Assembly (NCBI RefSeq): GCF_019704555.1
Contig: NZ_AP024745.1
Span: 10,653,501 to 10,717,500 of the forward strand
Length of the DNA: 64,000 nt
DNA from: Actinoplanes sp. L3-i22
Lineage (GTDB): Bacteria; Actinomycetota; Actinomycetes; Mycobacteriales; Micromonosporaceae
Direction of reading: 5' to 3'
This document shows positions 34,986 through 43,472 of the stretch, one piece after another. Below the pieces are notes generated by a model. The model saw only the letters and a program-made list of their open reading frames with translations, did not search any database and was not told the DNA's origin. How positions within the stretch are numbered: position 1 is the stretch's first letter; each line of letters begins with the position of its first letter. A program made the translations under genes and the position numbers.

Positions 34986-37900
34986 TCAGGCCCGCGGCTT
35001 CTCGCGCATCTCGTAGGTCTCGATCACGTCGCCGATCTGCGGCGTGCCGAAGCCCTGGAGCGTCAGACCACACTCGAAGCCCTCGCGGACCTCGGTCGCG
35101 TCGTCCTTGAACCGCTTGAGCGAGCTGATCGTGACGTTCTCCGCCACCACGGTGCCCTCGCGCAGGATTCGCGCCTTGGCGTTGCGGCGGAGGAGACCCG
35201 ACCGGACCAGACAGCCGGCGATCAGACCGATCTTGGACGAGCGGAAGACCTCGCGGATCTCCGCCGTGCCCAGCTCGACCTCTTCGTACTCCGGCTTGAG
35301 CAGGCCCTTGAGCGCCGCCTCGATCTCCTCGATGGCCTGGTAGATCACGCTGTAGTAGCGGATCTCCACGCCGGCGCGGTCGGCCATCTCCTTGACCTTG
35401 TTGGAGGCCCGGACATTGAAGCCGATGATCGTCGCGGTCTGCTCGGACGAGGCCGACGCCAGGTTGACGTCGCTCTCGGTGATCGCACCGACACCGCGGT
35501 GGATGACCTTGAGCTGAATCTCGTCCGGGATCTCGATCTTGAACAGCGCGTCTTCGAGCGCCTCGACCGAACCCGAGCTGTCGCCCTTGATGACCAGCGT
35601 GAGCGAGGTCTTCTCGCCCTCCTTCAGCTGGGCCATGAGCGTCTCGAGCGTGGCCTTCGCACCCGAGTTGGCGAACGAGGCCGCACGACGGCGAGCCTGC
35701 CGCTGCTCGGCGATCTGGCGCACCGTGCGGTCGTCCTCGGCCGCCAGGAACGTGTCGCCGGCGCTGGGCACCGACGTCAGACCCAGGACCAGGACCGGAC
35801 GTGCCGGACCCGCCTCGGCGACCTGCTGACCGTTCTCGTCGAGCATGGCCCGGACGCGACCGTGCGCGCCACCCGCCACGATCGAGTCGCCGGCCCGGAG
35901 CGTGCCCTTCTGCACCAGGACGGTCGCGACAGCACCGCGGCCCTTGTCCAGGTGCGCCTCGACCGCGACACCCTGAGCGGGGCCGTCGATCGGGGCGGTC
36001 AGCTCCAGCGACGCGTCCGCCGTCAGCAGGATCGCCTCGAGCAGCTCGTCGATGCCGATGCCGGGCTTGGCCGCGACGTTGACGAACATCGTGTCGCCGC
36101 CGTACTCCTCGGCGAGCAGGCCGTAGTCGGTCAGCTGCTGCCGGACCTTGTCCGGGTTGGCGTCCGGCTTGTCGACCTTGTTCACCGCGACCACGATCGG
36201 CACCTCGGCGGCCTTGGCGTGGTTCAACGCCTCGACCGTCTGCGGCATCACGCCGTCGTCCGCCGCCACCACGAGGATGACGATGTCGGTCACCTGGGCA
36301 CCACGAGCACGCATGGCGGTGAACGCCTCGTGACCCGGGGTGTCGATGAAGGTGATCGCGCGGTCTTCGCCCTGGTGCGGGACGACGACCTGGTAGGCGC
36401 CGATGTGCTGGGTGATGCCACCCGCCTCGCCGGCGACCACGTTGGTCTTGCGGATCGCGTCGAGCAGCTTCGTCTTACCGTGGTCGACGTGACCCATCAC
36501 CGTGACGACCGGGGGACGGGTGACCAGACGGTCCTCCGCCACCTCGGCGTCGAGGTTGATGTTGAACTGCGCGAGCAGCTCACGGTCCTCGTCCTCGGGG
36601 CTGACGATCTTGACGTCGAAGCCGAGGTGCTCACCGAGCAGCAGCAGCGTGTCGTCGGAGACCGACTGCGTCGCCGTGACCATCTCACCCAGGTTGAACA
36701 TCTCCTGGACGAGCGAGCCCGGGTTCGCGTTGATCTTGTCGGCGAAGTCGGACAGCGAGGCGCCACGCGACAGCCGGATCTCCTGACCCTGACCGCGCGG
36801 AGCACCCGAGCTCATCTGCGGAGCCGACAGGTTGTCGAACTCTTGACGACGCTGCTTCTTCGACTTCCGGCCACGGGTCGGCCGACCGCCGGGACGCCCG
36901 AAGGCACCCGCCGCGCCACCACCGCGACCACGGCCACCGGCGCCACCGGGACGACCCGGAGCACCGCCGACGGGACCGCCGCCACCAGCACCGGGGCCAC
37001 CGCCACCGGGCCGGAAACCGCCACCGCCGCCGCCACCGGGACGGAAGCCGCCACCGGCACCGCCACCGCCGCCGGGACGGAAGCCGCCACCAGCGCCGCC
37101 ACCGCCGCCGCCACCGGGACGGAAGCCGCCACCGGCACCGCCGCCGGGACCGCCACGGCCCGCGCCGGGACCACCGGGACGACCAGCGCCGCCACCCGGA
37201 CCGCCACGACCCCCACCGGGACCGGCGGGACGCTGCGACGGCATCGAGGCCGGGCTGGGCCGCGGCGGCATGGACGCCGGGCTCGGCCGCGGCGGCATGC
37301 CGGGCTGGTTGGGACGCGGCATCGAAGCCGGCGAAGGACGCTGGCCACCGGCGTTGCCGGAGACACCGAACGGGTTGTTACCCGGACCACGCGCCGGCGG
37401 GCGCGGAGCGCCACCGGCCGGACCCGGACGGGGACCGCCCTGACCCGGACCACCCTGGTTGCCACCGGGACGGGCCGCCGGGGAACCCGGACGCGGCGGG
37501 ATTCCGCCGGGACCGGGACGGGGACCGGAGCCACGCTGGCCACCGTCGGTCGGAGCCTGCTGCTGGTGCTGCGGGCTCGGGCGACGCTCGGCATCCCGGG
37601 TACGGGCGGCCGACGCGGCCTGGGCCGCCTTGACAGCGGCCTCCTGCTCGGCCTTCAGCGCCGAGGCGCGCGCCTCAGCGGCCGCCACCTCGATGTCGTG
37701 CGCGCTGGCCGGCTTGGCGATCGGGCCGGGCCGCGGGCCCGGACGACCGGGCACCGGAGCGTTCGGCCGGGCGGCGGGGCCGCCGGCCGACGGAGCCGGC
37801 GAAGTCGGAGCAGCCGACGGGCCGGGGCCGGGCGTGGGCCCGGGACGGCGCGGAGGCTGCGGACGGACCGACGGCGGGCCGGGACGCGGCGAGCCGGACG

Positions 37901-38132
37901 GAGTAGGGGCACCGCTTGACGGGGCGGAGCCGGCGGCGGACGGAGCGGACGGAGCCGCCGGAACGCTGCCGCCTGCCTCGAGGGCGCCACGGAGCCGTCG
38001 AGCCACCGGGGCCTCGACGGTGCTGGATGCGGACTTGACGAACTCGCCCATGTCTTTCAATGTGGCGAGCACGGTCTTGCTGTCGACCCCGAGCTCTTTG
38101 GCGAGCTCGTGAACGCGGGCCTTGCCTGGCAC
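34986..38132 (-). CDS. infB: Translation initiation factor IF-2
   Basis: 1048 aa from the GTG at 38132, with GAGGAG upstream (an in-frame ATG at 38144 is less likely). The N-terminal IF2-N helix is [21 protein letters not shown] very long Pro/Gly/Ala/Arg-rich region follows, with repeated [15 protein letters not shown] units at about residues 290-420. The GTPase domain carries GHVDHGKT (about 544-551), DTPGHE and NKVDKPD. IF-2 brings initiator tRNA to the ribosome. It is longer than the 890-970 aa common in Firmicutes and proteobacteria because of the low-complexity region. Confidence 0.97.
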   Translation of the reverse strand: MPGKARVHELAKELGVDSKTVLATLKDMGEFVKSASSTVEAPVARRLRGALEAGGSVPAAPSAPSAAGSAPSSGAPTPSGSPRPGPPSVRPQPPRRPGPTPGPGPSAAPTSPAPSAGGPAARPNAPVPGRPGPRPGPIAKPASAHDIEVAAAEARASALKAEQEAAVKAAQAASAARTRDAERRPSPQHQQQAPTDGGQRGSGPRPGPGGIPPRPGSPAARPGGNQGGPGQGGPRPGPAGGAPRPPARGPGNNPFGVSGNAGGQRPSPASMPRPNQPGMPPRPSPASMPPRPSPASMPSQRPAGPGGGRGGPGGGAGRPGGPGAGRGGPGGGAGGGFRPGGGGGGGAGGGFRPGGGGGAGGGFRPGGGGGGGFRPGGGGPGAGGGGPVGGAPGRPGGAGGRGRGGGAAGAFGRPGGRPTRGRKSKKQRRQEFDNLSAPQMSSGAPRGQGQEIRLSRGASLSDFADKINANPGSLVQEMFNLGEMVTATQSVSDDTLLLLGEHLGFDVKIVSPEDEDRELLAQFNINLDAEVAEDRLVTRPPVVTVMGHVDHGKTKLLDAIRKTNVVAGEAGGITQHIGAYQVVVPHQGEDRAITFIDTPGHEAFTAMRARGAQVTDIVILVVAADDGVMPQTVEALNHAKAAEVPIVVAVNKVDKPDANPDKVRQQLTDYGLLAEEYGGDTMFVNVAAKPGIGIDELLEAILLTADASLELTAPIDGPAQGVAVEAHLDKGRGAVATVLVQKGTLRAGDSIVAGGAHGRVRAMLDENGQQVAEAGPARPVLVLGLTSVPSAGDTFLAAEDDRTVRQIAEQRQARRRAASFANSGAKATLETLMAQLKEGEKTSLTLVIKGDSSGSVEALEDALFKIEIPDEIQLKVIHRGVGAITESDVNLASASSEQTATIIGFNVRASNKVKEMADRAGVEIRYYSVIYQAIEEIEAALKGLLKPEYEEVELGTAEIREVFRSSKIGLIAGCLVRSGLLRRNAKARILREGTVVAENVTISSLKRFKDDATEVREGFECGLTLQGFGTPQIGDVIETYEMREKPRA

Positions 38133-38177
38133 TGCACTCCTCATCTCGAGGTCGTGCGAGCAGTGCCCGCACCGACC

Positions 38178-38229
38178 TCACTCGTGCACTAGAAGCCTGG
38201 TCATTTCAGGGACTTCATCGAGTGCTCAT
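38178..38229 (-). other. Three chained mini-ORFs in the infB leader
   Basis: From 38229 the leader reads ATGAGCACTCGATGA (MSTR), then an overlapping ATGAAG frame (MKSLK, 38218-38201), then an overlapping ATGACC frame (MTRLLVHE, 38204-38178). Each stop overlaps the next start as ATGA. The infB GTG is 46 nt further on. It may be a leader-peptide relay or chance. Confidence 0.35.
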
Positions 38230-38239
38230 CTGGGTCGTC

Positions 38240-38569
38240 CTACCTTGCTGGGTCGTGACGGGGCGAAGACGCCACATCATCGGTGGTTCCGCACGGCACG
38301 GAGACCGTACGGATGTGCTCGGCAAGCAGTCCGGCGTCAGCAACACCGGTGAGACGCAGCGCGCGCCCGAAGGCGCGGCGTCGCTCCGCCTGCTCGAAGC
38401 AGGCCGGTTCGGGGTGCAGGTGAGCCCCCCGGCCCGGCAGTCGGCGGTTTGGATCGGGCGAAAGCCGGAGGTCTCCCCCGGATCCGACCGCGACGAACCG
38501 CAGCAATGAAGCGGCCGGCGCGCGTTTGCGGCAGCCGACGCAGGTTCGCGTCGGGCCGACCGAAGGCAA
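38240..38569 (-). CDS. ylxR: YlxR-family RNA-binding protein (DUF448)
   Basis: 109 aa from a TTG at 38569 with GAGGGG upstream. The family motif CVGCRKR lies at the N-terminus, and GRGAHLHPEPACFEQAERRRAF follows. YlxR is a small nucleic-acid-binding protein almost always between nusA and infB; it has been linked to RNase P activity and to transcription control in Firmicutes. The short start and long unrelated upstream frame make the TTG the best choice. There is a 34-nt gap to the nusA stop. Confidence 0.88.
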   Translation of the reverse strand: MPSVGPTRTCVGCRKRAPAASLLRFVAVGSGGDLRLSPDPNRRLPGRGAHLHPEPACFEQAERRRAFGRALRLTGVADAGLLAEHIRTVSVPCGTTDDVASSPRHDPAR

Positions 38570-38603
38570 GTCTACCCCTCGATCGCGGCGACCGCGTATC
38601 CGG

Positions 38604-39620
38604 TCAGTTCCCCGCCTCGGCCGCATCACGGTCCGCGACTTGAACGGGTTCGTTGTCCGGACGGATGTCGATCCGCCAGCCGGTGAGCCGGGCCGCCAGC
38701 CGGGCGTTCTGACCCTCCCGGCCGATGGCCAGCGACAGCTGGAAATCGGGCACCGTGACCCTGGCCGTCCGGCTCGCCGCGTCCACCACCTCGACGCGCA
38801 GCGCCTTGGCCGGGGACAGCGCGTTCCCGACGAACTGGGCCGGGTCGTCCGACCAGTCGATGATGTCGATCTTCTCACCGTGCAGCTCGCTCATCACCGC
38901 GCGGACCCGCTGGCCCATCGGGCCGATGCAGGCGCCCTTGGCGTTCACGCCCTGCACGGTGGACTTGACCGCGATCTTCGTACGGTGACCGGACTCACGT
39001 GCGATGGCCGCGATCTCCACGGTCCCGTCGGCGATCTCCGGCACCTCGAGCGCGAACAGCTTCTTCACCAGCGCCGGGTGCGAGCGGGACAGGGTGATCT
39101 GCGGGCCGCGGAAGCCCTTGGCCACGTGCACCACGATGCAGCGCAGCCGGGAGCCGTGCTCGTAGGACTCGCCGGGGACCTGCTCGGACTGGGGCAGGAT
39201 CGCCTCCAGCTTGCCCAGGTCGACGATCACGATGCCCTTCTCGGCACGCGCGGCGTCGGCCTGCACCACGCCGGTGATCAGGTCACCGTCGCGCCCCGCG
39301 TACTCCCCGAAGTGCTGCTCGTCGGTGGCTTCCCGGAGCCGCTGCAGGATGACCTGTTTGGCGGTCATCGCGGCGATCCGGCCGAAGTCGTGCGGGGTGT
39401 CGTCCCACTCCCGGACGACCGTGCCGTCCGAGTCCAGCTCCTGTGCCAGCACCGAGGCGACGCCCGACTTGCGGTCGATCTCCACCCGGGCGTGACCTTC
39501 CGCACCGTCGGTGTGCCGATAAGCCGTCAGCAACGCGGTCTCGATGGCCGAGATAATCGTCTCGAACGGGATCTCCCGCTCGCGCTCCAGGGCGCGCAGC
39601 GCCGCGAGGTCGATGTTCAC
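38604..39620 (-). CDS. nusA: Transcription termination/antitermination factor NusA
   Basis: 338 aa, the short actinobacterial form without C-terminal acidic repeats. It has the N-terminal RNA polymerase-binding domain ([24 protein letters not shown]), an S1 domain (about 125-195) and two KH domains ([13 protein letters not shown]..., GEKIDIIDW..., [22 protein letters not shown]). NusA controls pausing and termination. It overlaps rimP by 4 nt (ATGA). Confidence 0.97.
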   Translation of the reverse strand: MNIDLAALRALEREREIPFETIISAIETALLTAYRHTDGAEGHARVEIDRKSGVASVLAQELDSDGTVVREWDDTPHDFGRIAAMTAKQVILQRLREATDEQHFGEYAGRDGDLITGVVQADAARAEKGIVIVDLGKLEAILPQSEQVPGESYEHGSRLRCIVVHVAKGFRGPQITLSRSHPALVKKLFALEVPEIADGTVEIAAIARESGHRTKIAVKSTVQGVNAKGACIGPMGQRVRAVMSELHGEKIDIIDWSDDPAQFVGNALSPAKALRVEVVDAASRTARVTVPDFQLSLAIGREGQNARLAARLTGWRIDIRPDNEPVQVADRDAAEAGN

Positions 39621-40249
39621 TCCTCGCCCTCCCCTTCGTCATCGTCGCCGGCTTCGTCGTCACCGGCTTCGTCGTCGTCGCCGAAATCGGCGTCGTCCAT
39701 ACGTTTGAATTCGATCTGGACCTTGCCCGAGCCGAGGTCGGCCCAGGCCACGCGGCGCTCGGCGCCGTCCACGTCCAGCGTGACGCCGTCGTCGTCGGTG
39801 GCCAGCACCCGGCCGGTCACCCCGCCGACCGCGACCAGGCGGCCGATGTTGCGGCGCCAGTGGCGCGGCTGGGTCAGCGGCCGGTCGACCCCTGGGGAGC
39901 CGACCTCCAGCTGATACTCCCCCGCCAGGACCTCGCCGCCCTGCTCGTCGGCGTTATCCAGGGCCTCGGAGATCTCCCGGGAGACGACTGCCACGTCGTC
40001 CAGCCCGATCCCGTTGTCGGCGTCGATCATCACCCGGACCACGAACCGGCGGCCGGCCCGGGTCAGGGTCAGGTCCTCCAGGTCGTAGCCGGCCTTGGTG
40101 ACCACCGGCTCGACCACCTCGCGCAACCGGGCGCGGGCGGCGGTCAGGTCGACCCGCGGGACAATGGGGGTGCTCCGGGGGTCCGGCTGGTTCCGCCGGC
40201 CGTTCGGGCGACCACCGGGCCGGGCCCCGGCGCGACCACGCTGCGTCAT
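39617..40249 (-). CDS. rimP: Ribosome maturation factor RimP
   Basis: 210 aa. A basic, Pro-rich N-terminal extension (about 30 residues) precedes the core [21 protein letters not shown], then [21 protein letters not shown] and [15 protein letters not shown] very acidic C-terminal tail follows. RimP helps 30S assembly, around S12 and S19. It is the first gene of the rimP-nusA-ylxR-infB unit, and its promoter is at 40287. Confidence 0.95.
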   Translation of the reverse strand: MTQRGRAGARPGGRPNGRRNQPDPRSTPIVPRVDLTAARARLREVVEPVVTKAGYDLEDLTLTRAGRRFVVRVMIDADNGIGLDDVAVVSREISEALDNADEQGGEVLAGEYQLEVGSPGVDRPLTQPRHWRRNIGRLVAVGGVTGRVLATDDDGVTLDVDGAERRVAWADLGSGKVQIEFKRMDDADFGDDDEAGDDEAGDDDEGEGEE

Positions 40250-40286
40250 CGGGCTCGACCTCTCCCTCGTTTTTTACGCTGCAACG

Positions 40287-40292
40287 ACTATA
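40287..40292 (-). promoter_or_regulatory. Promoter -10 element of the rimP-nusA-infB operon
   Basis: TATAGT on the minus strand, about 38 nt before the rimP ATG. It is preceded by a GC-rich region with no strong -35, as usual in this group. It is followed by a T-free, A-rich leader (GCGTAAAAAACGAGGGAGAGG) whose GGGAGAGG is the Shine-Dalgarno. Confidence 0.45.
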
Positions 40293-40445
40293 TGCCGCCG
40301 GGCAGTCCGTGGCCCCGCGGCTGACGCAGAGCGTAACGTGCCGACCTGCCGGGCGGAGCGCCACCGCACCGAAACCACCCCGTCCGCAGGTCAGCGGCCC
40401 GGCACTTCATCCGGGAAGGGGATGGTGTTGACTGGCGCGGTGCGG

Positions 40446-40904
40446 ATGAGCGATTCGGGACACACCCGCCGCCGGGTGCTGGGCGCGGGCGGCGCGCTGG
40501 CCGGCCTGGTCACCCTGAGCGGTTGCGGCCTGTTCGGCGACGATCCCGAGCCGCCCAAGGAGCCGGACGCGCTGGCCCCGCTGCTGGCCGAGGCGCTGGC
40601 CCTGGCCTCGGCGTACGACCGGGTGATCCTCGCCGACCAGACGCTGAGCGCCCGGCTCACCCCGCTGAGCCAGGCGCACCGGGCGCACGCCGCCGAGCTC
40701 GCGAAAGTGATCGGCACGACACTGCCCAGCGCGGGCGCCCCGTCCGCCCCGGCCGGTGCGGACACCGTGGCCGGGCTGCGCAAGGCCGAGCTGGCCGGGC
40801 AGAAGACCGCGGTCGCCGCCTGCAAGATCGCGCCGGCCGCGCGGGCCGCCCTGGTCGGATCGATCGCCGCCGCTCGGGCCACCCACGCCGAGGCGCTGCG
40901 CTAG
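40446..40904 (+). CDS. Twin-arginine lipoprotein, ferritin-like helical
   Basis: About 152 aa. The N-terminus SGHTRRRVLGAGGALAGLVTLSGCG is a Tat-type signal (arginine cluster RRR) with a lipobox LSGC, so the mature protein is probably lipid-anchored outside the membrane. The rest is Ala-rich helices with no recognised family, resembling a reduced ferritin-like bundle. Start choice is uncertain: ATG at 40422 and TTG at 40428 are in frame and nearer a GGAAGGGG. The next gene, 28 nt on, encodes a DUF4439 ferritin-like protein, so they are probably partners. Divergent from rimP. Confidence 0.72.
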   Translation: MSDSGHTRRRVLGAGGALAGLVTLSGCGLFGDDPEPPKEPDALAPLLAEALALASAYDRVILADQTLSARLTPLSQAHRAHAAELAKVIGTTLPSAGAPSAPAGADTVAGLRKAELAGQKTAVAACKIAPAARAALVGSIAAARATHAEALR

Positions 40905-40932
40905 ATCGTCGTCCTGCGCTAGTTTCTCGAAC

Positions 40933-41361
40933 GTGAAAGAGCAACTGGCCGGGGCGCTCGCCGCCGAGGAGGCGGCCATCTGGGCGTACGGCGTGATCGG
41001 CGTCCACCTCCGCGAGGGCGCCGAGCAGGACCAGGCCCGAGCCGCCGAGGACCTGCACCGGACCCGCCGCGACGACCTGGTGGAGCAGCTCGCCACGCTG
41101 CGGGCGAGCACCGCGCCCACCCCGGCCGGCTACGAGCTGCCGTTCCCGGTGACCGACCGGGCGTCCGCGCTGAAGCTGGCGATCCAGATCGAGGACGGGG
41201 TGGCCCAGGCCTGGCGGGTGGTGCTCCCGGTCACCGAGAGCGCACAGCGGGTGGACGCTCTGTCGGCTTTGACCGACTCCGCAGTTCGTGCGACGAAGTG
41301 GCGCAAGCTCGCCCAGGTCACGCCATTGACCCTGATCTTTCCCGGACGGCCGACCGCCTGA
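40933..41361 (+). CDS. DUF4439 ferritin-like domain protein
   Basis: 142 aa from a GTG. It is an all-helical bundle with QLAGALAAEEAAIWAYGVIG at the start and a second helix pair ending in WRKLAQVTPLTLIFPG. The Glu/His pattern of iron-binding ferritins is only partly kept. The family is actinobacterial and of unknown function. It follows the Tat lipoprotein and precedes the nucleotidyltransferase at 41379. Confidence 0.85.
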   Translation: MKEQLAGALAAEEAAIWAYGVIGVHLREGAEQDQARAAEDLHRTRRDDLVEQLATLRASTAPTPAGYELPFPVTDRASALKLAIQIEDGVAQAWRVVLPVTESAQRVDALSALTDSAVRATKWRKLAQVTPLTLIFPGRPTA

Positions 41362-41378
41362 GGTCCCAGAATGGGGCG

Positions 41379-42086
41379 GTGATCGACGAGATCGACACCA
41401 CCTCATCCCGCGGTGCGCTCGCCGTCCGGCTCGGCGACGCCGTCCAACGCAGGTGGCCGGCCGAGGTGCAGGCCGTCGGGGTGCGCGGCTCGCTCGCGCA
41501 CGGCGACGACGCGGACAGCAGCGACGTCAACCTGGTGGTGATCACCTTCCGCCCGCGGACCGGGCCACGGCCGGCGCTGCGGCAGGTCCAGGGAGTCCCG
41601 GTCGAGCTGGCGGTGCTGGCCGCCGAGGAGGCGCTGGGCCAGGCCCGGCAGCTGACCCCGCAGTGGCCGCTGCTCGCCGACCGGTACCTGACGACGTTCC
41701 CGCTGCACGATCCGAAGGACTGCTTCAAGGAGCAGCGCGAGGCGCATCAGAGCCTGCTCGGCGAGGCCCGGCCGGCCGAGTTCAGCCGGCTGGCGCGGCA
41801 CAACTGGGCGCTGGCGGACGGGGCCCGGCAGCGGGCGATCCAGCTGGCCCGGTGGCACGACACGGACGCCGCGCTGGTGATGATCGCCCGGGCCCGGGTG
41901 CACGCCGCGCTGGTCATCGGCTTCCTCACCCGCACCTGGTTCCGCAACGCGGCGGACGCGGTCCGGCGCACCGGGGTCGCCGCCGCGGACATGGAGCAGC
42001 TCGGCACGATCCTGCGGGAGCAGGCCGACGAGCTGGCCGCCCGCGGTCGCCCGGTGGACGGCACGATCGGCGCTCTGCTCGACTGA
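41379..42086 (+). CDS. Nucleotidyltransferase-domain protein (KNTase-like)
   Basis: 235 aa from a GTG. The active-site loop is GVRGSLAHGDDADSSDVNLVV: GS at 37-38, D49, then N51 where the family usually has D or E; a third acidic residue is E76. A helical domain from about residue 110 resembles the C-terminal part of kanamycin nucleotidyltransferase. Without the second carboxylate it could be weak, use another metal mode, or be inactive. The substrate is unknown. It is the third gene of the run starting at 40446. Confidence 0.78.
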   Translation: MIDEIDTTSSRGALAVRLGDAVQRRWPAEVQAVGVRGSLAHGDDADSSDVNLVVITFRPRTGPRPALRQVQGVPVELAVLAAEEALGQARQLTPQWPLLADRYLTTFPLHDPKDCFKEQREAHQSLLGEARPAEFSRLARHNWALADGARQRAIQLARWHDTDAALVMIARARVHAALVIGFLTRTWFRNAADAVRRTGVAAADMEQLGTILREQADELAARGRPVDGTIGALLD

Positions 42087-42225
42087 CTGCCGGGACCGCC
42101 CGCCACGCCCGGATGCCCGCCGGGCGGCCCGGAGTGGCCGCGGCCTCGCGCTCGGAGCCACGGGGGTGGGCCGGGGCGGTCGGGGCGGCCTACGTCCGTA
42201 CCGTCGAATCTCGGTTTTCCGGGTT

Positions 42226-43083
42226 TTACGGCAGGGTCAGGATCTCGTAACCGTCGTCGGTGACCACCAGGGTGTGCTCGAACTGGGCGGTCCAGCGGCG
42301 GTCCTTGGTGACGACCGTCCAGTTGTCCGGCCAGACTTCGTACTCGTGCGTGCCCAGGGTGATCATCGGCTCGATGGTGAAGGTCATCCCCGGCTCCATG
42401 ACGGTGTCCAGGCGCGGGTTGTCGTAGTGCGGCACGTAGAGGCCGGAGTGGAACGTCTCGCCGATGCCGTGGCCGGTGAAGTCGCGGACCACGCCGTAGC
42501 CGAAACGCCGCGCGTAGGCCTCGATGACCCGCCCGATCGCGTTGATCGGCCGCCCCGGGGCGACCGCGCGGATGCCCCGCATCATCGCCTCGTGGGTGCG
42601 CTCGACCAGCAGCCGGGCCTCCTCGCTGACGTCGCCGACCAGGAACGTCGCGTCGGTGTCGCCGTGCACGCCGTTCAGGAACGCGGTGACGTCGACGTTG
42701 ACGATGTCGCCGTCCTCGAGCACCGTGGAATCCGGGATGCCGTGGCAGATCACCTCGTTCAGCGAGGTGCAGCAGGACTTCGGGAAGCCCTTGTAGCCCA
42801 GGGTGGACGGATAGGCCCCGTGGTCCAGGATGAACTCGTGCACCACCCGGTCGATCTCGTCGGTGGTCACGCCCGGCTTGCAGTGCTCGCCGGCCAGCTG
42901 GGTGGCCTGCGCGGCGATCCGCCCGGCGACGCGCATCTTCTCGATGATCTCCGGCGTCTGCACGTGCGAGCCGCGCCACTCCTTCGGGCGTTTCTTCCCG
43001 ACGTACTCAGGGCGGACGATGCCTGCCGGGACCGGTCGCCAGGGGGTCTGCTTACCCGGCACGAGAGGGGCACGTACGGTCAT
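42226..43083 (-). CDS. map: Type I methionine aminopeptidase
   Basis: 285 aa from the ATG at 43083. An N-terminal extension ([11 protein letters not shown]...KEWRGSHVQ) precedes the pita-bread core. Metal ligands are in [34 protein letters not shown] and QFEHT. It removes initiator methionine from nascent proteins. The extension is typical of the longer MetAP of actinobacteria and chloroplasts. It diverges from the STAS gene at 43164. Confidence 0.95.
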   Translation of the reverse strand: MTVRAPLVPGKQTPWRPVPAGIVRPEYVGKKRPKEWRGSHVQTPEIIEKMRVAGRIAAQATQLAGEHCKPGVTTDEIDRVVHEFILDHGAYPSTLGYKGFPKSCCTSLNEVICHGIPDSTVLEDGDIVNVDVTAFLNGVHGDTDATFLVGDVSEEARLLVERTHEAMMRGIRAVAPGRPINAIGRVIEAYARRFGYGVVRDFTGHGIGETFHSGLYVPHYDNPRLDTVMEPGMTFTIEPMITLGTHEYEVWPDNWTVVTKDRRWTAQFEHTLVVTDDGYEILTLP

Positions 43084-43163
43084 GAGCACAGCCTATCCGC
43101 CGCGCGTGGCGTCGCCCGGACCCGTCCTTGCCGCCCCCTGACCCGCTGTGAAATCGTGTATTG

Positions 43164-43472
43164 GTGGATCAAGAGGGTCAGTACCCGACTTTCTCGGCGA
43201 CCGGCGCGGTCTCCGGCGACCGGATCACCGTCACGGTCACCGGCGAGGTGGACATGTCCACGGCCCCCGCCCTCTTCCAGGCCGCCACCCCGGAGCGGAT
43301 CACCGGCGCGACGATCGATCTGCGCGCGGTCACGTTCTTCGACTCGGCCGCGATCCACACGCTGATCCGGCTGGCCGAGCGGTATCCCGGGACGCTCGAG
43401 GTGTTCCCGTCCGACCGGGTCCGGCGGGTGCTCGACATCTCCGGCCTGGGCGGCCAGCCCTGGCTCAGGTAA
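43164..43472 (+). CDS. STAS-domain anti-sigma factor antagonist
   Basis: 102 aa from a GTG (a TTG at 43161 is possible). The STAS fold is visible in ITVTVTGEVDMSTAPALFQAA and VTFFDSAAIHTLIRLAERY, where S in FFDSAA is the usual phospho-acceptor position of SpoIIAA/RsbV-type proteins. It should bind an anti-sigma factor when unphosphorylated. It is convergent with, and overlaps by 8 nt, the SpoIIE-type phosphatase/kinase gene, which could dephosphorylate it. Confidence 0.88.
   Translation: MDQEGQYPTFSATGAVSGDRITVTVTGEVDMSTAPALFQAATPERITGATIDLRAVTFFDSAAIHTLIRLAERYPGTLEVFPSDRVRRVLDISGLGGQPWLR

Noticed and set aside
35499..37919. 806-codon plus-strand frame opposite infB
   Set aside because: It mirrors the IF-2 codons (runs of TGTTAT), with no recognisable domain.
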